Below are positions 54,501-64,000 of a stretch of 64,000 bases of DNA, in pieces. Positions within the stretch are counted from its first letter, which is position 1. Each line of letters starts with the position of its first letter. Source of the stretch: Daphnia carinata (taxonomy: Eukaryota; Arthropoda; Branchiopoda; Diplostraca; Daphniidae); assembly GCF_022539665.2 (NCBI RefSeq), contig NW_026712518.1:1-64000 (forward strand). Reading direction: 5' to 3'. Position numbers and translations under genes: made by a program. The notes under the pieces were generated by a model that was not told where the DNA came from, did not search any database, and saw only the letters and a program-made list of their open reading frames with translations.

Positions 54501-55377
54501 TTTGTTTTTCGTTTGCAGGGAAGAGGAATGGACAGAAGACTAAAAAAACTCCTCTTGATGTTGCAAGGAAGAGTCTCGAAGCGACACATCTGCTAATGAG
54601 GAATTTAAAAAATCGTATAGCGAAGGAGGCAGGTAAGAGCACTTATATAGCAGTAAGATCATTCCTAAACCAATAATATTGATAATCTTTCTCAGACAGC
54701 TCCAAGTCGCGATCAGAGTTCAAAAGGCAGTTGCAGAAATGTTCCGAGAAAGTCCAAATCATCATTGGAACAATAAATGAGCAGACAATACTCGATAGTG
54801 AAAAAGTAACGATAGAAAATTGTTACAATGGAATTTTTCCCTGGCAGTCTTCTTCTGAAAGTATTTCCTGTTTATATTAGACCTACATGGCTTATACCAG
54901 AATAAAAATTACATTCTTTGTTTCAGTTTCATTTCAATTGAAATATCACCTCATCGATGCTCTATGTTTCATCAGAGAAGTCGTGAAGAAATTATTCAAG
55001 TTAAAAAGGGAATGGAGCATTTCTACATTGGACTTTGTGACAAGAAAAAGTTACTTTCCGAAGAGATACAGAAGAATTCAACCCAAGATAAACCGTTTTA
55101 CAAAGGGAAAGTGAACCTTTTAAGAAGAGAAAGTTCCAGAATTGGTGCTCTCTTGGAAGACGCATCATCATGGTTTTGTGGCATTATCAATGTACCAAGC
55201 CCTGAAATTCGTCAAACAATGGACAGGAGCAACCTCAACGAAAACACGTCGGATTCGGATACCACTTCAGAAGATGATGGGGAAAGCAATTTTGGTATTA
55301 CGTTTGAAGGAACTGAAATTGCGGATTCTAGTTCTTCCGACGAAGCTGATAATAGTTTTAATTCAACTGTGGAATGA
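51529..55377 (+). CDS. KDZ-superfamily transposase, multi-exon, probably damaged
   Basis: Likely exons: 51529-52228, 52294-52404, 52469-52705, 52768-52949, 53002-53114, 53202-53561, 53627-53744, 53804-53895, 53963-54070, then about 54128-54240, 54310-54432, 54519-54631, 54697-54858 and 54929-55377, with GT..AG introns of 50-90 bp. A Cys/His cluster (CADCQAPL, CGNCRKKRCEKCDEAFH) ends exon 1. Then GWWP, CLACGTCPLAIHVDGNMKL (first catalytic Asp), CYDVVCKYWPF (second Asp), FHGKTHTMFC and TGETTEQTNSKMSRYGSTTK (catalytic Glu region) mark the KDZ core. A coiled coil and an acidic Ser-rich tail follow. The frame is disrupted near 52595 (T run), at the 52949/53002 junction, near 54210 and before 54964, so it is either a recent pseudogene or has sequence errors. 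AATAAA lies at 55422. Terminal inverted repeats were not found. Confidence 0.8.
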
Positions 55378-55439
55378 GGTATGTTCAACTGATACCTCGC
55401 TTTAACTCCGTGTTTCTGTGAAAATAAAGAATAAATACA

Positions 55440-56076
55440 GCTGCGCTCATAATCAAATTGTACGTTTGGTTTATCCCTTCTATTTTTTTTTAAGGGAGTA
55501 GTGCGAAGGTTACTAACCATAAATTTGTCCAATAACATAATGTATACAATATATACGACAAAGAAAAATACAGTAGATAAAAGTAAACAAATTTAGTCTT
55601 ATTTGTCAGCAAAGTTCGGTATTCGAAGCAAGAAGGGATTACAAAAATAAATATATGTATAACTATAACAATACAAGAAGAACAAAGAAGCATTACGGTG
55701 TTCGCTAGATTTAATGGCAATCCATAGCCCTTTATAAGAACTATCCATTTCTGTGTGATTTTTGTAAACATTTTCAAAAACAGAAAAAATTTAAAAGCAA
55801 AATTTGATTTTTTCGATCTAGGGCTGTAATGGACCCAACAGATAAAAACACAAAAATGGATGATACTCTTAAACTTTTTTCTTTTCTGAAATTTGCACGT
55901 AAATTTAACAGGAATGGACAGCCCTTAACAAGAGCTATCGATTGGTGCAAACTTGATCAATTTTGACCGTAAATTTTATCCACAAATAATTATGAAAGGT
56001 TTTCATGATTTTAGAAAGTGGAGGGCAGGATGTGAAAATGACGAAGCTTTTGTTACAAGTTTCATACCCCATAACA
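55440..56076. other. No gene recognised
   Basis: AT-rich flank downstream of the KDZ gene, with spurious frames only. Confidence 0.45.
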
Positions 56077-56489
56077 GTGTCCTGTCATGTACCCCCATCT
56101 CGTGTCCCGATTCCATTTCCCCTCAATAGATGGCCAACCGGAATGTAGGCGACGGGTCGTCTGCTCGCAGTTACGCGGGGCAGTCTGTGATCTCGCCGTC
56201 TACTGTGTGGTTGAAAGAAGGAGCTTTGCGTTAAGCGCTGGCTTCCCTTCGCGAACTTGTGTGAAAGTGTATCAATTTGTTTCTCCTGACTAATACACTT
56301 CGTCTTGCCTGACTTTTGGAATTATCCATCTATATTTCCGCCTCAGCGTCTATCCGTGCTCGTTGTCAGGCTTCTGGGTACAACGCCGGCTACATCCGTA
56401 ACACTTTACACCGATCGTTTGGTGCTTATTCTTCGTCAAAACACGTAAGAATTGTGATATTTGTGTTTCTGGTGAAGCCAGGAACCCGT
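56077..56489 (+). other. GC-richer block, possible LTR
   Basis: Composition differs from the AT-rich surroundings. TGTCCTGTCA near 56078 and CCGTAACA near 56403 could be LTR ends, but no target duplication or partner is seen. Confidence 0.25.
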
Positions 56490-56803
56490 TGTTACATACG
56501 AACTCTTTTAAATCGCTTTATTTAACCCCGAACATTACGTTGGAAAATACTAGTTTTTGACATATTGTCACACTGGACTTTGCTTTGTTAATGAATTGTA
56601 TTGAATTTAAAAGGGGAAAATACAAAACATAGCAAACATAAAGAATAACCACTTTTCTACTTAACTTCGAACGTGAAGAGAACTGTAGGAGAACTTGAAG
56701 GGAACTTAAGAACTTCAGAGCTGACAAGAACTAACTTAGGGCTAAAAATGTAGGGGTTTTTATACCCTTCGTGAAGAATATACGCCCCATCTCTAGGGTT
56801 ACA
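56490..56803 (-). repeat. Possible solo LTR
   Basis: On the minus strand it runs from TGTAACCCTAG to GTATGTAACA, with a TATA box (TATAAAAACC) near 56765 and AATAAA near 56520, the U3-R order. No target duplication is apparent. Confidence 0.35.
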
Positions 56804-57639
56804 TGAATTCTAGGGATAACTATCTTTTACTACTTATTGGCGTGTTGCAGCATCCTTTTCAAGAGAAGCTGCATTGTACGCCATTCAAACGTTGGTTGTC
56901 ACGTCTTTTCAGAAATGACAATCACGTCACTATTTCCCCTCGCGACAATATCATGATGGCGGCCATTTTCTTTCCGCGCCAAGTTCAAATTTTTTTCCGT
57001 TTTATTTTTTTAAATAGTAAACTTGGTGTAGCAAATATATTCGTTATCATTTATGTGGTCTTCATCGTCATTGTGGTCTTTAACATCGAAGACTAAACCT
57101 TTAGCTGTCATGGCTTTAGTTGGCTGAGTGTAAAAAGTATTAATTGCAAAACATGTATGAAAAACGTAATTTATTTTTTTTGCTCTTCAGAAAAAGCAAG
57201 TAAACATTCGCATTTCTTTGTTTCAAGAGAATCTCAACGTCCGTCTTAGATATACAAAAATTAACTGGGTTATGTTACACAAACAGAGTAACGTACACGA
57301 TAAAAAATCGATCAAGCTTAATTTAAAAAAAACAGTCTGACTTAGTTAGCAGCAAAAATTTTCTTAGTATCAGATTACATAACATTTTCGAATGAAAATG
57401 GTGTTCAGGCAGAGCTGTTTGGTTCGTTATAGTGGTTTACGGCTGACTATCCGGATTGGCAGAGCATCGGCGGGGATAAAAGACTTTTTTCAGCTTAAGA
57501 ACATTTTCGAGAAGATTTACTTTGTTGAAATCAGCAAGCGAAGTGGTTAACTGTTGTGCTTGAAGTGGCTTTTTTTTCATTCAGGCGGTTTCCTGTTTAC
57601 AGGGAAAAATAATATATATATATGTTTGTTGGCTTTAGT

Positions 57640-57904
57640 CGTTTAAGTAAAATTTTTTTTAAATTATACCGATTCGGTAGAGTTGTACTGGTAACCATAG
57701 TTTTTTTTACAGTCGTCATGGCAAGATATGCTGTAGGCGGTGATGGTGGCTGAATGGCTGAATTTGCCTGTTGTTCTGTATTAATATCTGACATTGCAGT
57801 GACATCATGACTGGCTAAAACTCTGCTAGAAGTTGTTGAACCAGTTTCAGCAACAGAGTCAATGATAGATTCGCTGGATGCTCCGAACCATTCATCAACT
57901 TCAG
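57640..57904 (-). other. Possible coding exon, Ser/Thr-rich
   Basis: On the minus strand an acceptor-like TTTATTTGTAG precedes an open frame reading LTDEWF-like EVDEWFGASSESIIDSVAE, then SSRVLASHDVTAMSDINTEQ and PPSPPTAYL, to a possible donor near 57665. No family is recognised; it may be a chance frame. Confidence 0.25.
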
Positions 57905-58090
57905 CTACAAATAAAGTGTCAATGTGATTGTTATGCTGCGAGGTACTATTTTATGGCGACATAATTACCCAAAATTGCAGATTGGAAGGCCTGCCTCCAG
58001 TGGTAGCGGAATCTATATCGGCAGTTACTTGGGTTTCGGTGGCAGCGCCATGTATTTGTGGCGATTTTCCATAGGTAAAAAACGATTGGC

Positions 58091-58240
58091 GGAGAAAAAG
58101 GCCCAGACGAAAAAGGCCCAGACGAAAAAGGCCCGCGAAAAAGGCCCAGACGAAAAAGACCCATACAAAAAAGGCCCACTTTATTCCAAATTTTAAAATG
58201 GGCCTTTTTCTCCATTAAACTGGGTCTTTTTCTCCGCTTA
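58091..58240. repeat. GGCCCAGACGAAAAA tandem repeats with inverted copies
   Basis: Four or five units of a 15 bp motif, GGCCCAGACGAAAAA and variants, at 58091-58182, followed at 58199-58238 by two inverted units (GGGCCTTTTTCTCC, GGGTCTTTTTCTCCGC). The whole can fold into a long hairpin. Confidence 0.75.
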
Positions 58241-58914
58241 ATTTCCATGTTCCTAAATCTTTATTGAGTTTCCAAAAAGTATTTCCCACCTCCTATTCCG
58301 TGGAAGTTGGAATATATAAAGGTTGCTGAAACCGTGACCTTCTATAAGGTTTGCCCATATGAAACAATGTTAGCGTACATACGCTAGTTAATCTTTGATT
58401 ATTTATTATGTAGCTATCGGATTTTGGATTATGTTAGTATTTATCTATTGCTAATATCCCGTTAAATAAAGTTCATTTTTCACAATTTTTGTTTATTGAA
58501 CTACTTTAGCTTCTTTAAATATAATATAAGAATTATAAGTTTTCCGCACTTAGCCTTGTTCTGTCCACCCTCTTTGATCATTCCTCCCAACCCCCAGTCC
58601 ATTTCCCTTATCACTTCCCTTTGTCGATGCTTATGCCATAGGTAAAGACCACTGATTCGTTGTGAATACGGAAACTGAATAAGTTCCGCGGGGCTTTTGT
58701 GGTTGCTGGGAACAAAGATATGTACCACGAAGACTAGTTTATTATTATTAACATTTGATAAGTAATGTTTATAGGAATAATATTACAAACTTAAACTATC
58801 ATCTGAGGCAACAAGGACTATTGTAATTCAAGATTCCAATACCATTTATTCCTTATACATTTTCAATTCTTTTAACAATTTCAAAGAGCCCAATAAATAT
58901 ATTAAAATCAAAAC

Positions 58915-59935
58915 CTACTGCTATAAATGATTTTGCTCGTTCTTCGTGTCCTGTTTTCACCTTTTGCACATTTTCAAGCAGCTATTGATTACCTTATTAC
59001 ACATTACATACTACATTGAGATATAAGGAACCTTTACACTTTGCGTTAACAAAGCTACTAATAAGGCCAAATCAATTTTCTACCATGACGGACTTTTTTT
59101 TAAATGGGAGTCTGTTATTAGTGAAGACACTAAACCTTTTTAAATGAATCTAAGATTTTTTTTTCTTCAAATTTTCCACGATCATGGAAGGCATGCCAGT
59201 GTATTTTTCTAAAAAACTATCACGCATAGCTGCACATAAAAGAACACGAGTTTAGCTCATCCATGAGTCAGTTTCAGTCTTTCATACGACAAATTTGCCT
59301 CTTTTCTTTAGTTTATTCACTTTATGTTCTTTCTTTTCAGTTTTCTTTTTCTACATGCTGGCTTTTCTCTTTTTCTGTTGTTATTCTTTTCTCTTTTCCT
59401 TTTCTTCGATTCGTTCGGCGCAATTTATGTGACTTTCTGATTTGATCTCGTTCATTAATTGATTTGGCAAGCAATTCCACATAGTCTTTTACCTATTGCA
59501 ATACAGAAAGGTTAAAAGTTTTGAAGATCTTACAAATATTTTTGTCAAATTGGAAGTTTACCTGAAAACCTTCAGCTATTTGCAGAGCACCATTTCATGC
59601 CTGTTTCTCTTCAATGCTTCTTGCATTCTCAACTTCAGCTTGGCCTACTAAGATTTTCATCTTGGGTTTAAATTTTATTTTCTTTCATTTTAATCGTTGC
59701 CACTTTGGATCTAAAGTGGTCGTTTCCAGAATGGGTGGGGAATTAGAAAGTTCTCCAAAATCAAATTTGCTGGAAACTAGACAGCCTTCACTGTTAAAAA
59801 TTGTTGTTGGCAGTGTACTTGCTAGTCTTCCGTTTAAGTTTGATTTTCGTTGTCTTATCAGACAATTACAGCTTTTTCCCTGAAAATCAATGGAATAAAC
59901 TGGCCGGTCTTCCTTAAATGTAAATGTTAAAACGT
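58915..59935 (+). repeat. Long inverted repeat, left arm
   Basis: Matches the reverse complement of 62566-63780 over about 1 kb with diverged positions and indels: TTCTACCATGACGGAC against GTCTTTCATGGTAGAAA, CATTTTAATCGTTGCCAC against GGCAACGATTAAAATG, and more between. On the minus strand it contains splice-like sites and broken frames rich in Lys and Glu (EKEKSQHVEKE). Confidence 0.75.
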
Positions 59936-59944
59936 ACCTGTAAA

Positions 59945-60590
59945 GTGTGAGGTGTTCATTCGGATTATGTTCTTTCTTTTCAGTTTTCTTTTTCTTAATG
60001 TTGGGTTTTTTCGTTTTCTGTTGTTATTCCTTTCTCTTTTCCTATTCTTCAATGCGTTCAGCCAACTTCTTTTTACTATCTGATTTGATTTCATCTTGTT
60101 TCTTAATAGATTTAGCAAGTAATTCCACATTGTTTTTTTACCTATTGCAATACAGAAAGGTTAAAATTATTTAAGATCTTACAAATATGTTTGTCAAATT
60201 GAAAGTTTACCTGAAATACTTCGGCTATTTGCAGGGCACCTTTTCATGCCCGTTTCTCTTCAATACTTCTCGCATTCTCAACTTCAGCTTGGCCATCCAA
60301 GATTTTAACTTTGGCTTTGAGTTTTTTTTTTGTTGCCACTTTTGAATCTAAAGTGGTCTTGTTCAGAATGGGTGAGGGATTAGATAGTTCTCCTAAATCA
60401 AATTTGCTGAATACTAGGCAGCCTTCACTGTTGAAAATTGGTGTTGGCGGTGTACTTGTTTGTCTTGGTTCAGGAATACCTGTTTTGACAAACTCTGTTT
60501 GCCTTTTCCCTGAAAACAGATGGAATAAGCTGGCCCGTCTTCCTTAAACTTAAAGATTAACACATACCTGTTAAGTGTGAGGTGTTAGCT
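59945..60590 (+). repeat. Direct third copy of the arm repeat
   Basis: Diverged direct duplicate of about 59310-59935. Shared blocks include ATGTTCTTTCTTTTCAGTTT, CTATTGCAATACAGAAAGG and CAACTTCAGCTTGGCC. The minus-strand frame FSKFDLGELSNPSPIL recurs in the other copies. Confidence 0.75.
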
Positions 60591-60967
60591 GCTAGACATT
60601 CTTCCAATTCAACACCAACCTTATTGCTATTGAGATCTTCAACTGTAGATACACTTTCAGTTGAAATGTTGGTCAATAAGCTAGAAATGACAAAATCTTC
60701 AGGAGAGAGTTACTTTTTAAGAGCGACGATGTCAATGGACCCTCGCGTTTTATAAGGCTCTTGATTTTTTGGGTCCTCATTTCCTACAAATTTTGTTTAG
60801 ACGACACTTTCAAGTACTTGTTTTCTCTTTTTCCATTTACAAAAACTGCCTCTCATCTTATAACCTTTAAACTTTATTATTAATTATTTGATCTCTCAAC
60901 ATTATCACTGATCACTCCATAGATCAAACTATACGAAACAAGTCTATTGTTATTTTCTTTAGGGAAC

Positions 60968-61250
60968 GGCATTTCAAGCCAAATCCAGCTTCAGGACGCC
61001 TCCACTTGAGGGCAGTATAAGCAGATGGAAACCATGAACAATAAAAAAGTAGCTAAATTTTGTTGAATTTGTAATATAAGAATTACATTTTTTTTTAATT
61101 CAATCGGTAATCTTAAGAATTTATTTTACTACGTTTATTTTTTGTACTACCCATCATACGATTTATTGGATACTTACTCTGCTTATACTGCCCTCAGGTG
61201 GAGGCGTCCTGAAGGTAGATTTGTCTTGAAAATGTCGTTCTCTACAGCAA
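60968..61250. mobile_element. MITE-like element, copy 1
   Basis: About 280 bp bounded by inverted arms of about 50 bp: TTTCAAGCCAAATCCAGCTT with CAGGACGCCTCCAC at the left and the reverse complement at 61185-61247. The centre is A/T-rich and non-coding. Confidence 0.7.
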
Positions 61251-61272
61251 TAACAATAGGCTAGGATCGTCG

Positions 61273-61487
61273 ACATTTTCAAGCCAAATCTAGCTTCAGG
61301 ACGCCTCCACCTGAAGGCAGTATAAGCAGATGGAAACCATGAGCAATAACAAAGTAACTAAATTGTGTTGAATTTGTATAAGATATAAGAATATTATTAT
61401 ATTTGTATAATATAAGAATTAATTTTCTTAAAATTTCAATAGACAATCATAAGAATTTATTTTACTACATTTGTTTTTTGTACTACC
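61273..61487. mobile_element. MITE-like element, copy 2 (3' truncated)
   Basis: Starts with the same arm (TTTTCAAGCCAAATCTAGCT) and centre as copy 1 but breaks off at TACTACC, where copy 3 begins. Confidence 0.65.
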
Positions 61488-61705
61488 TTTCAAGCCAAAT
61501 CTTGCTTGAGGACGCCTCCACCTTAGGGCAGTCTAAGCAGAGAAAGTATACAAAAAATCGTATGAACCGTAGTTCAAAAAACAAACGTGGTAAAATAAAC
61601 CCCTAAGATTGCCTATTGAAATTAAAAAAAAATTAAGTCTTATATTACAAATTCAATAAAATTTAGTTACTTTGTTATTGTTCATGGCCTCCATCTATCT
61701 GTGTA
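61488..61705. mobile_element. MITE-like element, copy 3 (inverted)
   Basis: Begins TTTCAAGCCAAATCTTGCTT and carries the centre in the opposite orientation to copy 2. It ends at CATGGCCTCCATCTATCTG without the far arm. Copies 2 and 3 form a large imperfect palindrome. Confidence 0.6.
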
Positions 61706-61988
61706 GTACGAAAATTCCATTGATAGCTTTGCTGTTATTGTCTGCTAGCATCGAAGCTAATACCGAAAAATTCAGTGAAACAAGGGAAAAGGCCGTTATT
61801 GCAACAAAATGTTTGGTGCAATAGACTCTACGAAAAACTCCTTTTATCATAAAGGACGGCTAGCTGCTTTAAAGAGGTAAGTTGAGTAAGCTCTTCTTCA
61901 GAGACTTACGTGCAGCTTGCAATCAAATTGTTGATGTGGAATATATTATGCATTCTCATTCACATTCAATGTTTATTTTGTTTCCTAG

Positions 61989-62564
61989 GAGAACACAAAA
62001 AAAAAATTGGCGTCAAGGATGTTTTGTTATACGGGATTATTGATTATTACTAGGATCCAAGCATAAACCAAAGCCAAACTTAGGACTTGCTTAACCACTC
62101 AACAATTTTACTGTGAAAGGATGCAAAATTATGAAAGCGGTATAACATTTTAGTAACCAATATGTCTTAGAATATCTTTACTTTGTTTTTGCATGATGCC
62201 AGGGGATCACCCAAACCATGCACCTTTCAGATTGGAGGTCTTAAATGGATGAATGTAATTGAAACGAGTTTTCATATTGAGCCTGAAAAAAAGGTATGTG
62301 AAGGGTCAAAACCTAATTTTAAAAATTTTCATACATTGTGGTTTTCTTGTGCATCATATAACAAAAACTGAGAGCATAAATTTGTTATTGGATTCTAGGG
62401 AAGAATGGATGACTGCTGTTGATTATGCTGCTGAACAGATTCATACAGATCCTGATTGCAATGATTTGGATATGCCAGCCGTTTCTGAAAAAACACCAGG
62501 AACCATGCTTCCAATCCTTAAGAAATGGAAAAACAGCTAACAGCTAAGCTCTCGCTTTTCACAG
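61989..62564 (+). pseudogene. Akt: Akt (protein kinase B) PH-domain fragment with introns
   Basis: Three exon-like blocks, 61989-62139, 62203-62293 and 62399-62564, each flanked by GT/AG. Exon 1 gives GEHKKKNWRQGCFVIRDY then, past stops, KPKPNLGL and PLNNFTVKGCKIMKA. Exon 2 gives PKPCTFQIGGLKWMNVIETS and FHIEPEKK. Exon 3 gives REEWMTAVDYAAEQ and later QLSSRFS before a donor. This order is the PH domain and linker of Akt kinases, which binds phosphoinositides at the plasma membrane. At least two in-frame stops and a one-base mismatch at a junction show it is dead, and the kinase domain is absent. Because introns are kept, it was copied as genomic DNA rather than through mRNA. An earlier exon remnant may lie at 61840-61876 (donor GTAAGTTG). 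Confidence 0.75.
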
Positions 62565-62565
62565 G

Positions 62566-63780
62566 TATGTGTTACTCTTTACATTTAAGTAAGACCTGCC
62601 AGTTTATTCCATTGATTTTCAGGAAAAAAGCTGGATTTATCTGATAAGAAAACAAAAATCAAACTAAACAGAAGTTAAATGAAATGAAGAAAAAATTATA
62701 AAGCAAAAAGAAGAAGAGGAGTTCCTGAATTGCCAAACTTGCATGAGCAACCAAGGTAGCATCTGTGTCACCAACCTCTGTTCTTTCAGAGTTTGTCTAA
62801 ACAGAAATTTCTGAACCAAGACTAGCAAGTACATTGCCAACACCAATTTTCAACAGTGAAGGCTGCCCAGTTTTCAGCAAATTTGATTTTGGAGAACTAT
62901 TTAATCCCTCACCCATTCTGAAAAAGACCACTTTAGATCCATAATTGGCAACGATTAAAATGAAAAAAAAAATACTTAAACAAAAAGTGAAAATCTTGGT
63001 AGGCCAAGCTGAAGGTGAGAATCCAGAAGCATGGAAGAAAAACAGGCTTGCAATGGTGCTCTACACATAGCTGAAGGTTTTCAGGTAAACTATCAATTTG
63101 ACAATCATATTTGTAAAGTGTTCAAAACTTCTAACGTTTCTGTATTGCAATAGGTAGAAGACTGTGGAATTCCTTGGCAAATAAATAAAGAAACGAGGTA
63201 AAATCAAATCAGAAAATTAAATAAATTGGGCTGATCGCAACGAAGAAAAGGAAAAGAGAAAGGAATGACAACAGAAAAAGAGAAAGGAATGACAACAGTA
63301 AAAGAGAAAGGAATGACAACAGAAAAAGAGAAAAGCCAACATTAAGAAAAAGAAACTGAAAAAAAAGAACATACAGTGATTAAACCAAATCAAAAAAAGG
63401 AAAATTTATCGTATGAAATAATGATACCGACTCATAGATGAGCTAAACTCGTGTTCTTTCATGTGCAAGCCATGGCGCGACAGTCTTTTAGAAAAATACA
63501 CTGGCATGCCTTTCATGATTTTGGAAAATTTGAAGAAAAAAATCTTAGATTCATTTTTAATTGTTTAGTGTCTTCACTATAGCAGACTCATAAAAACAGT
63601 CTTTCATGGTAGAAAATAATTAAAATTGATTTGTACTTGTTAATAGCTTTGTCAACTTCAGGTGCAAGGCTTCCTTATTGTTCATTGTAGTATGTGATGT
63701 GAATTAGGTAAACAATAGCAGCTGGAATATGTGCATAAGGGGAAAACAAGACACGAAGAACGTAAAAAATTATTTATCAT
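62566..63780 (-). repeat. Long inverted repeat, right arm
   Basis: Reverse complement of the arm at 58915-59935. It begins right after the last Akt exon donor with an acceptor-like TTGATTTTCAG at 62612. A local expansion of GAGAAAGGAATGACAACA units (about 63255-63335) is present here only. Confidence 0.75.
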
Positions 63781-64000
63781 TGCTTGAAAACGCGAGTTCT
63801 CACCAGAGACGTATATGGTTCTCTCGGACTAAAGGTGAGGTTACTCTTTAACAAAAGACTGCTCTTTACCAAAAGCCATTACTATTTAAGTTTGACTCAT
63901 AGACGTTCTTATGCAAATTAAATATTCCAGTTACGGTAGAACTATTTATAGTTTTGCTGAAAAGCGCTCCAAGACAACAGTTAGCAGTAAAAGGCCTGGC
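63781..64000. other. No gene recognised (right edge)
   Basis: Short flank after the inverted repeat with no identifiable content. Confidence 0.4.

Noticed and set aside
54887-55114. Frame with a YHLIDALCFIREVVKK segment as the last KDZ exon
   Set aside because: The other frame stays open to a later stop with an acidic Ser-rich end; the phase at this junction remains unresolved, so I only note it.
56077-56489. 68-codon plus-strand ORF as a gene
   Set aside because: No domain and no supporting signals; the block is better explained as a possible LTR.
1-64000. CRISPR array or prokaryotic operon
   Set aside because: The repeats found are tandem or inverted without regular unique spacers, and gene content and introns are eukaryotic.
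1-64000. tRNA or rRNA genes
   Set aside because: I saw no stretch with convincing tRNA A and B boxes or conserved rRNA sequence by eye; a tRNAscan run would decide.

Overview
The window reads as transposon-dense nuclear DNA of an invertebrate animal. Compact introns (about 50-65 bp, GT..AG), AATAAA polyadenylation signals, Gypsy elements with env-like genes, BEL/Pao elements, a KDZ-family transposase and an Akt PH-domain fragment together suggest an arthropod. A crustacean such as Daphnia is my best guess, but that is inference. I see no operons, CRISPR array, rRNA or tRNA, and no clearly intact cellular gene.

Layout. (1) 1-2.3 kb: an intact ankyrin-repeat ORF lies just upstream of a polypurine tract and an LTR-like block, so it may be the last ORF of an LTR element entering from the left. 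(2) 2.6-9.1 kb, minus: a decayed BEL/Pao element, followed on its 3' side by an LTR remnant, a primer-binding site and a second, truncated BEL gag. (3) 9.5-12 kb, minus: fragments of two Gypsy elements. (4) 12.4-17.5 kb, plus: a second decayed BEL copy with the same pol-then-gag arrangement.

(5) 17.6-33.9 kb is a nested insertion. A plus-strand Gypsy element (called G2 here) has its gag split by a nearly complete minus-strand Gypsy element (G1, 18911-29574). G1 has 336/334 bp LTRs, a TGCC target duplication, gag, pol and an 821-codon env-like gene. Between its env and its 3' LTR lies a plus-strand ORF of two exons and 149 codons that I do not recognise. This antisense, intron-containing gene inside a retrotransposon is the most interesting object in the window.

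(6) 33.9-38 kb: a small ORF with a SUMO-interaction-like motif, its own TATA box and poly(A) signal, broken by two in-frame stops; then an env N-terminal fragment and a BEL RT fragment. (7) 40-49 kb, minus: a BEL remnant, a promoter-like block with palindromic repeats, an env fragment and a broken Gypsy element (G3). (8) 51.4-55.4 kb, plus: a multi-exon KDZ transposase gene preceded by three 37 bp repeats. (9) 56-58 kb: a possible solo LTR and one possible exon. (10) 58.1-64 kb: repeats. Inverted arms of about 1 kb enclose a further direct copy, three MITE-like copies and an Akt PH-domain pseudogene that keeps its introns.

Most of the window is therefore decayed mobile elements. G1 is the only LTR element that looks recent. 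Env-like genes of one lineage occur in at least four places, and accessory ORFs (ankyrin, SUMO-motif, antisense) sit next to element 3' ends.
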